The notes beneath the pieces are model-generated. The model searched no databases. It saw only the letters and a list, made by a program, of their open reading frames with translations, and was not told the DNA's origin. Source: a bacterium (GTDB lineage: Bacteria > Hinthialibacterota > Hinthialibacteria > OLB16). Taken from it: a DNA stretch of 64,000 bases. A program made the position numbers and the translations under genes. Where the stretch lies: positions 62,001-126,000 of the forward strand of contig JAJVIK010000015.1 in the NCBI GenBank assembly GCA_022072055.1, given 5' to 3'. How positions within the stretch are numbered: the stretch's first letter is position 1; the number at the start of each line of letters is the position of its first letter. Below are positions 7,801-16,554 of the stretch, one piece after another.

Positions 7801-9314
7801 AAGTCCGCTTTAACCTCATCCAGCGCTTTGTCTTCCTGAACCTGTTTTGGCTGGCGGGAATGGGGATTTACTTCGGCTACTGGTTCTCCGATGAGCTGAT
7901 CAAGACTGTCACCCGCCTGCAGAGCGTCGACCTCGCGGATGCCCTTCAGCTGGATGTCAACCGCCGCATCCTGCTCGATGATTTCGACATTCCTCCGACC
8001 GACCCGGGTGCCGAGGATAAGACCAAATCCATCGAAAAACAGGTCTCCGGCATCCTGAAACCCTCCGAATACCGAGTACAAATCCTCTGGGGCCGAGACC
8101 GAGCCATCTGGTCCAATCGGAGGAATCTGATCGGGACCCCCCTGGAGGTCGATCCCCTCCTGAGCGAGGCTTTCAGCGGTCTTGACCGGGCCGAGCTGGT
8201 CAGCTCCCTCTCACGCCTCTCCTGGATGTGGGACGCCATCGCGCACGGGGACCGGATCGTCAATGACGCCTCCAGCTATGTCCGCATCCTGATCCCGATC
8301 CGCTTTTCCAAGGAGCAGGCCGTCCTGGCCTCAGCCAAGCTCAAGTCCGAGTCCCTAAAAAAGCTGATCAGCGAGGCGCCCGAAGGGGCTCAGATCATTC
8401 CGGGGGTCCTTGAACTCCATCGGAACGCCCGCGACATCCTGGATAACGCCGTCGGGACCGTGAAATCGATCTGGAAGCGCGTGGTCGTGGTCACTCTGCT
8501 CACCTTCATCATCCTCTTCAGCCTGTTCAAGAGCGCCTTCAACACCATCGAGCGGCAGGGCCGTCAACTACGCGAACAGGAGCGCCTCTCCAACTTGGGC
8601 AAAATGGCCTCGTATCTCGCCCACGAAATCCGCAATCCGCTGTTCATCATTCGCGGGTCGGCGCAAACCATCGAGGAGACCACCGATGAGAACGATCCCC
8701 CCCGCAAACTCTCGCGCTACATCATTGACGAGGTGGATCGCCTCAACAACATGGTCCAAGACCTTCTCGGCCTGGTGAAACCGAGGCTCGCCCCCAGCCG
8801 CGACCCGACCAGCCTCAAACAGGCCATCGAGGACTCGCGTGAGCGCTCGCTCAAGCAAGCCCCCAAGATGACCCTCGTTCCGCAGCTCGATCCGGCGCAC
8901 GACTTGATCTGGTTCAACCGCGACCAGCTGGTCCAGGTGTTCACAAACCTCTTCCGGAACGCGCGGGATGCCTGCAGGGGACAGGGCGCCATCCTGGTCG
9001 AGAGTCGCGCCACCGGGGACGGAAACCTCCAAATTCGGATCACCGATGACGGACCTGGGATTCCCGAGGCCGACCTACCGATGATCTTTGAACCCTTCTT
9101 CAGCAACAAGGAGAACGGGACCGGATTGGGTCTCGCGATTGTCAAACATTTGGTCACTCGCAATAACGCCACCATTGACGCCGTCACTCCCGCCGCGACC
9201 GGCGCCTGCTTCATCTTGACCGTTCGCTTGGCCCCCGAGGGGGCCGCCGAGGCGGGTCAAGACGAGGCCGTACAGGCCGATAATCCGGCGGGAGGGGTTT
9301 TGCACGACGGCTGA
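7797..9314 (+). CDS. Membrane sensor histidine kinase
   Basis: A 505-residue transmembrane kinase. Predicted membrane spans lie at about residues 8-30 and 226-248, enclosing a 195-residue extracytoplasmic sensor of no family I recognise. A short linker (ERQGRQLREQERLSNLGKM) leads to the HisKA motif ASYLAHEIRNPL with phosphoacceptor His276, then the ATPase with NLFRNARDA (N box), DDGPGIPEADLPMIFEPFFS (G1/F box) and GTGLGLAIVKHLV (G2). The tail after about residue 485 is acidic and low-complexity. It overlaps mqnA by 4 bases and is followed by a receiver protein, its probable partner. The signal sensed is unknown. Confidence 0.93.
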   Translation: MKVRFNLIQRFVFLNLFWLAGMGIYFGYWFSDELIKTVTRLQSVDLADALQLDVNRRILLDDFDIPPTDPGAEDKTKSIEKQVSGILKPSEYRVQILWGRDRAIWSNRRNLIGTPLEVDPLLSEAFSGLDRAELVSSLSRLSWMWDAIAHGDRIVNDASSYVRILIPIRFSKEQAVLASAKLKSESLKKLISEAPEGAQIIPGVLELHRNARDILDNAVGTVKSIWKRVVVVTLLTFIILFSLFKSAFNTIERQGRQLREQERLSNLGKMASYLAHEIRNPLFIIRGSAQTIEETTDENDPPRKLSRYIIDEVDRLNNMVQDLLGLVKPRLAPSRDPTSLKQAIEDSRERSLKQAPKMTLVPQLDPAHDLIWFNRDQLVQVFTNLFRNARDACRGQGAILVESRATGDGNLQIRITDDGPGIPEADLPMIFEPFFSNKENGTGLGLAIVKHLVTRNNATIDAVTPAATGACFILTVRLAPEGAAEAGQDEAVQADNPAGGVLHDG

Positions 9315-9368
9315 CCGCCAGTTTCCGTGGAATTCCCCGCCGGGGCGCGACTCAAGGGGGAAAATCAG

Positions 9369-9770
9369 GTGGGCGAGCAGCTGCGCATCTTGGTGGCGGA
9401 TGACGAGGAGCGGATCCTGCTTCTCCTGGAGGCCAATCTCAAGGCCGCCGGATATGAGGTCGTCACCGTGCACGACGGCAAACAGGCCATCGAGGCGCTT
9501 TCCTCCACCCCCGTGGATGCCGTCATCACCGACATGAACATGCCCGAGGCGGGCGGACTCGAAGTCACCGAGGCAGCGCGCAAGCTGCACGGCCCCCATC
9601 TCCCCGTGATCATCATCACCGCGTACGGAAGCGTGCAGAACGCTGTGGAAGCCATGCACCGCGGCGCGACCGATTACCTCGAGAAACCCTTTGACATGGG
9701 CGACCTTCGCGCTTGCTTGGCCAAGTGGCTGGAGGAGGCCGAAAAGCGCCGCTCCTTCGAAAAGCGCTGA
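9369..9770 (+). CDS. Single-domain response regulator (CheY-like)
   Basis: A stand-alone receiver domain: acidic pocket VADDEE, phosphoacceptor Asp55 in VITDMNMP, switch Thr in IIITAYGS, and Lys in DYLEKPF. There is no output domain, so it must act by protein contact or in a phosphorelay. GTG 9369 is chosen over the GTG at 9327: AAGGGGG sits 8 bases upstream and the receiver fold begins at once, giving 133 residues. It lies 54 bases after the kinase gene and is its obvious partner. The receiver resembles those of NtrC-family regulators rather than CheY proper. Confidence 0.9.
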   Translation: MGEQLRILVADDEERILLLLEANLKAAGYEVVTVHDGKQAIEALSSTPVDAVITDMNMPEAGGLEVTEAARKLHGPHLPVIIITAYGSVQNAVEAMHRGATDYLEKPFDMGDLRACLAKWLEEAEKRRSFEKR

Positions 9771-9797
9771 TTCCCCCCGGCCCCTCTCGGTGGTCTC

Positions 9798-10379
9798 ATG
9801 AAAACCGGTCGAATCCTTTACCCAGCTTGGCTTGACCTGCGAAATGCTCCGGTCCTGGTAGTCGGGGCGGGCCGAGTTGCGCTGCGAAGAACCACCGCCC
9901 TTCTCGAGGCCGAAGCCGCTGTTCGGGTGGTTTCCCCGCGGCGCCTGCCGGAATTCAAGAGCTGGATCACAAGCGGCAAGGTCGAATGGATCAACCGGGA
10001 GTTTCAGGATTCGGATGTCGAATCGGCTCGGCTCGCGCTGGCCTGCACCAACGATCCGGAGGTGAATCGCTCCGTGGTCCGGGCGGCAAGGTCCCACGGC
10101 GTCTGGGTGAGCAGCTGCACAGTCGAAGAAGAAACCGATCTTTATCCCTCGGCTTTTCTGAGAAGAGGCATCCTCGGGATCTCGGTCACCTCTTCGGCGG
10201 CCGCTCCCATCCTCTCGCGAGTCCTCCGGGACTGCCTGGCCGAGATCTTCGCGGACGACTGGTCGAGTGCGGCCGAGGAGATCGCGCGGGGAAGGGGCGC
10301 GGGCATGGACACGGTGGAGGCGCGAGTGCGCGCGGAGTTTGGACGATCCGTCGCGCGCTGGCTCGGCTCTACCCCTTAA
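9798..10379 (+). CDS. Precorrin-2 dehydrogenase (siroheme synthase N-terminal type)
   Basis: An NAD-dependent enzyme of the CysG N-terminal/Met8 family, which oxidises precorrin-2 to sirohydrochlorin and often also inserts iron. It opens with YPAWLDLRNAPVLVVGAGRVALRR, the dinucleotide-binding motif with the family's basic residues, then ALACTNDPEVNRSVVRAA and the FLRRGILGISVTSSAAAPIL segment that contributes to the active site. Length 193 residues is complete for the dehydrogenase unit, with no methyltransferase fusion. Its end overlaps the convergent permease gene by 11 bases. No other tetrapyrrole gene is adjacent, so whether it serves siroheme or heme is unresolved. Confidence 0.88.
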   Translation: MKTGRILYPAWLDLRNAPVLVVGAGRVALRRTTALLEAEAAVRVVSPRRLPEFKSWITSGKVEWINREFQDSDVESARLALACTNDPEVNRSVVRAARSHGVWVSSCTVEEETDLYPSAFLRRGILGISVTSSAAAPILSRVLRDCLAEIFADDWSSAAEEIARGRGAGMDTVEARVRAEFGRSVARWLGSTP

Positions 10380-12000
10380 GCCCGGTGAGGGTCACTCCCT
10401 GGATGAAGTAACGCTGGGTGAAGAAAAACAGGAAGATAATCGGAAAGGTCATCATGGATGCCGCCGCCATCAGCTCCGCCCATTGTCCCCCCTGCGCTTG
10501 GGTCTGTCGGAAGATGAAAAGCCCCACGGACATCGGAGTCTTGTCCTCATCCGTGATGTAGATCAGAGGCTGGAGAAACTCGTTCCATGTGTTCTGGAAC
10601 TGGAAGATGGCGATGGCGGCCAGCGCGGGCTTCACCAGCGGCAGCAGGATCCGCCAATAGATCGTGAAGTATCCGCACCCGTCAATCTTGGCGGCGTCTG
10701 TCAGATCCTGTGGGATTCCCATGTAGAACTGGCGCATCAAGAAGATGAAGAAAGGGGCGCCGGTGAAGGACATGATCGTGAGCGGAAAGAGGGTGTTGTA
10801 CATCCCAAGCTTCGAGAACAGCACAAACTGCGGGACCATGGTCACCTGGGGCGGAAGCATCATCGTGGCGAGCATGAGAACAAACAGCAGGTCCCTTCCG
10901 GGGAAGCTCAGTCGCGCGAACGCGAATCCCACCAGGGAGCAGGCCAGGAGCTGGCCGAGGATGTTCCAGAAGGTGATCTTGACCGTAACCCACGTGTAGG
11001 TTGCGTATGGGACCCAGCGAAAGACCTCCTGACAATTCTCCGTGAGGCGCTCCCAGACCACGCGCCAGTAGGGGGTGGGAAGCAGATAGAGGATCATCCG
11101 CGCCATGTGGTCGGGGAGATCGTTCCTCAGGTTCGGGTCCGGGGTGAGGGTCAGGTGCTCGACCTCATATTTCCGCTGTGGATTGAAAGTCCAGAACACA
11201 TCCTGGTACTCCCCAAGACTGAGCAAGGTTGGGGCTTCGGTGCGATAGCCGGACCCCCGATAGAGCAGAGTCGCGGAGAGCCGATGGTACGAGGCATCCC
11301 CCTTGATCCGGACCATGATCTGCTCAAGTTTTTCCGAGGGTGAAACAATCCCGATGTCGGCTCTAGCGATTTCCACGGGCTGTTCCGAACCGCGAATGGT
11401 GTAGGGGACCTTTCGTCCCATCGATCCCTCGCCCCGTCCGATGTCCCTGGCCGATGCGTTTCGGAAGTAAAAGCCCCCGATCTCGATTCCCCGGTAAACC
11501 CGGAGCCAGGCCTTGGCGACATCCTCCTGAGTGATGCGTTCGACAAAGAGGCGAGCGGCCTCCGGCCCGGCCCAGTCCCCCTCGGGAACCCGATTGTGGA
11601 CCGCCATCCACAGGAAATCCTCAATATCCTTGCGCGCCTTGGTGAAGAACGCGGGCTCCTCGGGCCCGCGCGCCTGGGGCCAGCTCGGATCGGTGAATAG
11701 GGTTTTGGCCCTTGTCCAGGTCTCCTCTCGGAGCTGCCTGACAAAGCCATCCCAGTCACGGCTCTCGGGGAATGTCGAGGGGCGCCGCCAGCGCGGCGGA
11801 TGCGCCTCGACATCCAGGTAAGGGGAATGCCTCACCCGGTTTGGAATCTCCGGGAACCACACCATGGGATCATGAATGATCTCATCGTCCGCCTTCATCG
11901 AGGTTGAGAGCATCCAAAGGAATGGGAGCGAAAAGACCAGCGACAGAAATGCCAATAGCCCATGATGGAGGAGCGTGACAGAACGGCGGTTCGCGCTCAT
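10369..12000 (-). CDS. ABC sugar transporter permease (MalG type) with large exposed insertion
   Basis: The C-terminal 220 residues are a standard binding-protein-dependent permease: five spans and the EAA loop around residues 437-455 (AAKIDGCGYFTIYWRILLP), which docks the ATPase. The N-terminal span is at residues 12-32. Between it and the next span (about 335-360) lies about 270 residues predicted outside the membrane, so the protein is 543 residues against 270-300 for MalG. The insertion is not one I recognise; it has strands such as IEIGGFYFRNASARD that could form a beta-sandwich. It overlaps the upstream fusion gene by 4 bases. No ATPase gene is adjacent; a shared MsmX/UgpC-type subunit is likely. 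Confidence 0.9.
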   Translation of the reverse strand: MSANRRSVTLLHHGLLAFLSLVFSLPFLWMLSTSMKADDEIIHDPMVWFPEIPNRVRHSPYLDVEAHPPRWRRPSTFPESRDWDGFVRQLREETWTRAKTLFTDPSWPQARGPEEPAFFTKARKDIEDFLWMAVHNRVPEGDWAGPEAARLFVERITQEDVAKAWLRVYRGIEIGGFYFRNASARDIGRGEGSMGRKVPYTIRGSEQPVEIARADIGIVSPSEKLEQIMVRIKGDASYHRLSATLLYRGSGYRTEAPTLLSLGEYQDVFWTFNPQRKYEVEHLTLTPDPNLRNDLPDHMARMILYLLPTPYWRVVWERLTENCQEVFRWVPYATYTWVTVKITFWNILGQLLACSLVGFAFARLSFPGRDLLFVLMLATMMLPPQVTMVPQFVLFSKLGMYNTLFPLTIMSFTGAPFFIFLMRQFYMGIPQDLTDAAKIDGCGYFTIYWRILLPLVKPALAAIAIFQFQNTWNEFLQPLIYITDEDKTPMSVGLFIFRQTQAQGGQWAELMAAASMMTFPIIFLFFFTQRYFIQGVTLTGLKG

Positions 12001-14486
12001 GGCTCGCCCCCCTCATAGTGAACCCAGTTGCGCGAGGAGCGGAGCTGAATCACCGTGAGGATCAGCGTGATGACCAGGAGAATCCAGGCCATCGCGGAGG
12101 CGATCCCCATTCGGAACCAAAAGAAAGCGTTGTTGAACAGATAGTAGGCATAGAACAAGGTGGCGTTCGCCGGACCCCCATAGGTCATCACCATCGCCTG
12201 AGTGAAGATCTGCAAAATGCCGATGGTGCTCATGATCAGGTTGTAAAGGAGATACGGGGTGAGGAGGGGGAGCGTGATCGAAAAAAGCTTTCGGAAGAAC
12301 CCGGCGCCATCGATCTCGGCGGACTCGTAGTAGTGCCGTCCGATGCCCTTAAGCCCCGCCAGCCACACAATCATGCTCCCGCCGGCGCCCCAGGCCAGCA
12401 TCAGGATGATCGCGGGCTTGGCGGTCTCCTGCCCCGCAAGCCAATCCGGCCCCTCAAAGGGCAGGAGCGCTTCCAGGCAGACATTGAGGAGGCCGCTCTC
12501 CGGCTTGAGCATGAAGAACCACAGCACCGAGCTCGCGACAAAGGGGACAATCGAGGGGAGATAGAAGAGAGTCCGGTAGGTGGCCATCCCACGGACTTCC
12601 TGCTGAAGGAGGAGCGCGATTCCCAGCCCCACCGCCAAAGTGAGCGGAATCGAGAGCATCATGAAGACCGTGTTGGCCATCGATTTCCAGAACAGCGGAT
12701 CGTTCGCGGTCCATTTCCAGTTCCAGGGGAGCCAGGAGGTCACCTCAACCTGAATCCCCACGAGCTCGGTGTAATTCCGAAATCCGACCCAACTCGGGGG
12801 GTGAAGGACATCGTACCGGGTGAACGACAAGAACAGCGAGGCCAGGATCGGCCCGGCCATAAATACAATGAAACCGACCAGCCAAGGCGAGATGAACAAG
12901 TAGCCCCAGGCCATCTCCTCGCGGCCCGCGGCGCCCTTCGGGCCATGAACTTTCAGATAGGCCAGAAACGCCAGGAACAGCGCAATCCCCAACGCGACGG
13001 CCACCCCATACGGCGCACGGGGATCGATGGGGGGATTGGCCTCCGCCAAGCGGTCCAGCTCGGCGTTTACCTCGGCGCTGTAACGGTCCAGGATCTCCTT
13101 GGGCTCGGCGTTTCCGAAGGCGGCCTGATCCAGCGCGTCCACCTGTTTGTTCCAAAGGAACTGTCCCACGGGGGTGACCGGTCTGAAGCGGGCGTTCGGG
13201 AGCATGTCATAGAACTTGCGCAGCTCGGTCTTCAGATTCGTGGGGATGTCCGGGTCATCCTGGATGACATCGTCAAAGACCCGCTCGTTGGCGATCCGAT
13301 TGGCGCTCATCTTCGGGATCGCGATGCGCCCCTTGCTGCGGTTGTAGTCGCGCTGGTGACGGCATGAGAGGAAGTAGGCCTCGGGCGAGCTCATCCATTT
13401 GATGAAATCCCAGGCGAGCTCGATCTTGTCCTCGCGCACCCCGCGCGGAATCACCAGCGCGAATCCGCCCGACCAGGTAATCGGCTGCTTGTCCGCGGGG
13501 TAGGGAACCGGAATCACCCCGAAGCGAAACTCGGGCTTGTAGCGCGCGATGACCGTGATGAACCCATCCACGTCAATCCAGAGACTGTTGAGTCCCTCCA
13601 GGAAAGGTTGATTGATTCCCCCTTGAAAGGATTGCGCGAAGCGCGCCGCGACCTGTTTCCCCTCGATCCGGTCTTTCCCGTTCTTGGAGTAGTCGGCGTA
13701 AATTCCGCACATGTACTCCAAGGCCGCGAGGACTCTTGGATCGTTCAGCGTGCATCGGTTTCGGACGAGGTCCATGAACTCCCCGCCCATCTGCCAGCCG
13801 TACATGTAGAGGAAGCAGTTCCCCTGGTCCGGCAGGTATCCCACCGAGGTGAGGTTCCCACGGCTATCGCGGCGCAGCAGCAGACGGTTGTGGGTTTTCA
13901 TCTCCTCCCAGGTGAGCGGGGGACGCGGCTTGCCTTGGTCATCGAACAGCTTCCAATCCGGGTGGCCCGCGGCCGCCTCGATCAGGTCCTTGTTCCAGAA
14001 CATCAGGCGGCAATCGGTGTCGGCGGGGACCGCGTAGACCTTGTCCATATACTCCCCCTCCAGCCAGCAGGCGGGGTAGTAGTGAGAGGCGGTGACCGCG
14101 TGCGGCGCGCCCGCCTTCCAATCGCGTTCGATCAAGTCATCCAGGGGCAGAAAGGCGTCTCGCGCCGCCCACCCCCCGATGGTGAAACGATCCTGGAGCA
14201 CCACCTCCGGGGGATCGCCACCCGCGATGGAGCAGAGCAACTTCTGGTCCTGCGGATTGTAATGCGTAAGACCGGTGATGCGGGTGATCCGCACCTGGAC
14301 CCCGGGGTGAGTCCTCTCAAACTCCGCGACCGCCGCGAGCTTCCCCGGCATCTCCTCGGGCAGCCAGCTGTACCAGACGCGCAGGACTGTCTCTCCCGAG
14401 GCGGGGCCGCACGCCGCAAGGGCGGTCACAAGCGCGGCAAGGAGGGCAATCGGCAGCGGTCGCGGGTTCGTTCCAGGCATGAGCAT
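11997..14486 (-). CDS. Solute-binding protein fused to ABC permease (MalF type)
   Basis: One polypeptide of 829 residues joins two usually separate importer parts. Residues 1-26 look like a lipoprotein signal (hydrophobic run ending LAAC, Cys26). Residues about 32-485 are an extracellular family-1 type sugar-binding protein (LRVWYSWLPEEMPGKLAAV, GGDPPEVVLQD, WEEMKTHNRLLLR, FIKWMSSPEAYFLSCR). A span near 493-513 then leads into a MalF-like permease (YLFISPWLVGFIVFMAGPIL, RTLFYLPSIVPFVASSVLW) with EAA loop SAEIDGAGFFRKLFSITLP. The binding domain is thus tethered to the channel twice. The partner permease overlaps by 4 bases. Substrate is not deducible; the family fold suggests an oligosaccharide or polyol. 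Confidence 0.92.
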   Translation of the reverse strand: MLMPGTNPRPLPIALLAALVTALAACGPASGETVLRVWYSWLPEEMPGKLAAVAEFERTHPGVQVRITRITGLTHYNPQDQKLLCSIAGGDPPEVVLQDRFTIGGWAARDAFLPLDDLIERDWKAGAPHAVTASHYYPACWLEGEYMDKVYAVPADTDCRLMFWNKDLIEAAAGHPDWKLFDDQGKPRPPLTWEEMKTHNRLLLRRDSRGNLTSVGYLPDQGNCFLYMYGWQMGGEFMDLVRNRCTLNDPRVLAALEYMCGIYADYSKNGKDRIEGKQVAARFAQSFQGGINQPFLEGLNSLWIDVDGFITVIARYKPEFRFGVIPVPYPADKQPITWSGGFALVIPRGVREDKIELAWDFIKWMSSPEAYFLSCRHQRDYNRSKGRIAIPKMSANRIANERVFDDVIQDDPDIPTNLKTELRKFYDMLPNARFRPVTPVGQFLWNKQVDALDQAAFGNAEPKEILDRYSAEVNAELDRLAEANPPIDPRAPYGVAVALGIALFLAFLAYLKVHGPKGAAGREEMAWGYLFISPWLVGFIVFMAGPILASLFLSFTRYDVLHPPSWVGFRNYTELVGIQVEVTSWLPWNWKWTANDPLFWKSMANTVFMMLSIPLTLAVGLGIALLLQQEVRGMATYRTLFYLPSIVPFVASSVLWFFMLKPESGLLNVCLEALLPFEGPDWLAGQETAKPAIILMLAWGAGGSMIVWLAGLKGIGRHYYESAEIDGAGFFRKLFSITLPLLTPYLLYNLIMSTIGILQIFTQAMVMTYGGPANATLFYAYYLFNNAFFWFRMGIASAMAWILLVITLILTVIQLRSSRNWVHYEGGEP

Positions 14487-14540
14487 GCGATTCAGCCGGG
14501 CGAGTCTACCCCGATGGGCGACCCCGCGCCATATCGGATT

Positions 14541-15305
14541 TCAAGTCGCCGAGGGAGTCTCGGGGGGCGGCACGCGGAGCTCCGTGTCATTCGGCAGACC
14601 TTCCGAGCTGAGCTTCGAGGCCCACACAATTTGAAAGAGCTCGCGAACCCGCGCCAGGACCGCCCTGGAATCCTCCGGCGACTGTCCAAAATCGATGCCG
14701 GTGTCCACGAACAGCCCCCAGAAGAGGTCGAAATCCGGCATCCGCGGCGCCAGGTCCGCTCCGATTCGGTCGAGGCGGCGTAGCAGACGCAACTTGCGCT
14801 GAGGGTCAAGCCGCGGTTCATTGGTGAAAAGCTCGCGCAGCTCCACAAGCAAAGTCTTGATCCGGTCCAGTTCCTCGCCGGACAAACGGTAGGCCAGCGA
14901 GCGTTTGAAGCGGACACTGAGCGCGCGCTCCACCTCCTGGATGACCATGCGCGTGTCGCGGACATGGATCGCGTGCTCGATCCAGGTTCGCGCCGTCTGG
15001 AAGAAGTTGACAATCTGCGCGATGTTGGCGCGCACCCCCTCGCGCAGCTCCGGAAACTCGTAGGCTTGGTTGTATTGGGCGGCGTAGGACTTAAACAGGC
15101 CGAAGGCGTACAGATACTTCCGGTACTCCTTCTCGGTCTCCTCGGGAGTGTTCAGCTCGTGGAACTCCTTAAAGGCGCGGCAGATCGAAAGGCCCGCGTG
15201 GAGCACATCCTCAGGCAGGCCCTCCACAAAGCCATCATCGAAAAGGCCCAGCTTTCGCCCCGCCTCCTCTTCCGTTCGACTGGATGGAATCCGGTTGATG
15301 CGCAT
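14541..15305 (-). CDS. Hypothetical helical protein
   Basis: A 254-residue soluble protein with no family I recognise. It is almost all helix-forming, rich in Arg, Glu and Leu, with long amphipathic stretches (RANIAQIVNFFQTARTWIEH, EVERALSVRFKRSLAYRL) and no signal peptide or membrane span. The ATG at 15305 is chosen because GGAGGAGGAAGG sits about 8 bases upstream; a longer frame would overlap hisC. It lies between hisC and the ABC importer on the same strand, with a 73-base gap from hisC and a 54-base gap to the importer, so it may share either transcript. Its function cannot be inferred from context. Confidence 0.75.
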   Translation of the reverse strand: MRINRIPSSRTEEEAGRKLGLFDDGFVEGLPEDVLHAGLSICRAFKEFHELNTPEETEKEYRKYLYAFGLFKSYAAQYNQAYEFPELREGVRANIAQIVNFFQTARTWIEHAIHVRDTRMVIQEVERALSVRFKRSLAYRLSGEELDRIKTLLVELRELFTNEPRLDPQRKLRLLRRLDRIGADLAPRMPDFDLFWGLFVDTGIDFGQSPEDSRAVLARVRELFQIVWASKLSSEGLPNDTELRVPPPETPSAT

Positions 15306-15378
15306 GAACGCCTTCCTCCTCCATGTTCCCTTGGCCCTGGGATCAACCGCCGTTTTCCCGGGGGCGAAATCCTTGGCG

Positions 15379-16452
15379 TTATTCCGGGGTGATCGAATCG
15401 ATTTCCTCAAGCAGCCGGCCCATCTGTTCGGGTGATCCGATGGAAATCCGCAGCCCCCCTACGAGCGGCGGGGTCGAGAAATAGCGCACGAAGACCCCCC
15501 TCTCGGCCAACGCCGCATAGAGATCCCGGGCATTTCCTCCCGGAGGTTCGGCAAAAATGAAATTGGCGTGGGAAGGATAGACCCGCCAGCCCCGCTTACG
15601 CAGGTCCTCGGATGTCCGCTCGCGCGTGGTCACTATCTTCCTGGCGTTCGCGCACATCCACTCGGCATCCTGCAAGGCCGCGGTCGCCAACGCCTGCGGC
15701 AGCGCTCCCAAGTTATAGCTGTCCTTCACCGCCCAAAGGGGTTCAAGCAGGGAAGGCTGTCCCACGGCGATGCCGAGACGCAGCCCCGCCAGGGAAAAAG
15801 ACTTCGACAAGGTGCGGGTGACCAGGAGGTTCTCGAATTCTCCAACCAGCCCCACCGCGCCGCCATCGGAGAAGTCCACATAGGCCTCATCCGCCACGAC
15901 GACACCGTTTCCCCGGCGAGCTGCGCACAGGCGCGCGATCTCCTCCGCGCTCACCAGGTATCCATCGGGGGCGTTGGGAGTGGCCACGAAGGTAACCTTG
16001 GCGGGGACCTCTAGCACCGCCTCGATCTTGGGGCCACCCATCGGCGCGGGACACTCACAAACCCGCGCGCCCTCGATCTCGGCGAGCACCGGGTAAAGCG
16101 AGTAGGTCGGGACCGGATAGGCCACCACCTCCCCCGGATCGACAAAGGCGCGCAGCACCATCGCAAGCAGCTCATCGGAGCCGTTCCCGGCAATCACCCA
16201 TTCGGGGGGGACACCGAGGAGGTTTCCAGCCGCCTGCCGAAGGGCGGTGAAGGTCGGATCGGGGTATCGGCGCAGGGCGTCGGGATCGAAACCTCGCATC
16301 GCCTCGATCACCTTGGGAGAGGGGGGGTATGGGTTCTCGTTGGTGTTGAGTTTGACCAGACGGTCGCTCGACGGCGGCTGTTCGCCGGGGGTGTAGGCGG
16401 CGAAACCTGCCAGCGACCGGCGGAGGTAAGGGGACTTGCAGGGTTGGGACAT
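15379..16452 (-). CDS. hisC: Histidinol-phosphate aminotransferase
   Basis: A PLP-dependent class I/II aminotransferase of 357 residues, converting imidazole-acetol phosphate to histidinol phosphate in histidine synthesis. Seen are KLNTNENPYPPSPKV at the N-terminus, AGNGSDELLAMVLRAFVDPG, VVADEAYVDFSDGG (PLP-contacting Asp and Tyr) and the PLP lysine in TRTLSKSFSLAGLRLG, followed by LRISIGSPEQMGRLLEEI. HisC homologues can also act on phenylalanine or tyrosine precursors; no other his gene is adjacent, so substrate range is not proven. It is divergent from the phosphoesterase gene, with about 100 bases of shared upstream DNA. Confidence 0.92.
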   Translation of the reverse strand: MSQPCKSPYLRRSLAGFAAYTPGEQPPSSDRLVKLNTNENPYPPSPKVIEAMRGFDPDALRRYPDPTFTALRQAAGNLLGVPPEWVIAGNGSDELLAMVLRAFVDPGEVVAYPVPTYSLYPVLAEIEGARVCECPAPMGGPKIEAVLEVPAKVTFVATPNAPDGYLVSAEEIARLCAARRGNGVVVADEAYVDFSDGGAVGLVGEFENLLVTRTLSKSFSLAGLRLGIAVGQPSLLEPLWAVKDSYNLGALPQALATAALQDAEWMCANARKIVTTRERTSEDLRKRGWRVYPSHANFIFAEPPGGNARDLYAALAERGVFVRYFSTPPLVGGLRISIGSPEQMGRLLEEIDSITPE

Positions 16453-16554
16453 GGCGTGAACTATAGCGAAGGGATCGGGCGAGTGGAGCGGGGATCGCTG
16501 ACGGCTAGGAGCGATTTTGTTACGCTAGAACAGGAATTCAGACGGAGCCTGGGC

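Noticed and set aside
12018-13367. 449-codon plus-strand frame opposite the ABC fusion gene
   Set aside because: Composition is Arg/Glu/His/Gln-rich with no fold; the minus-strand gene is clearly real.
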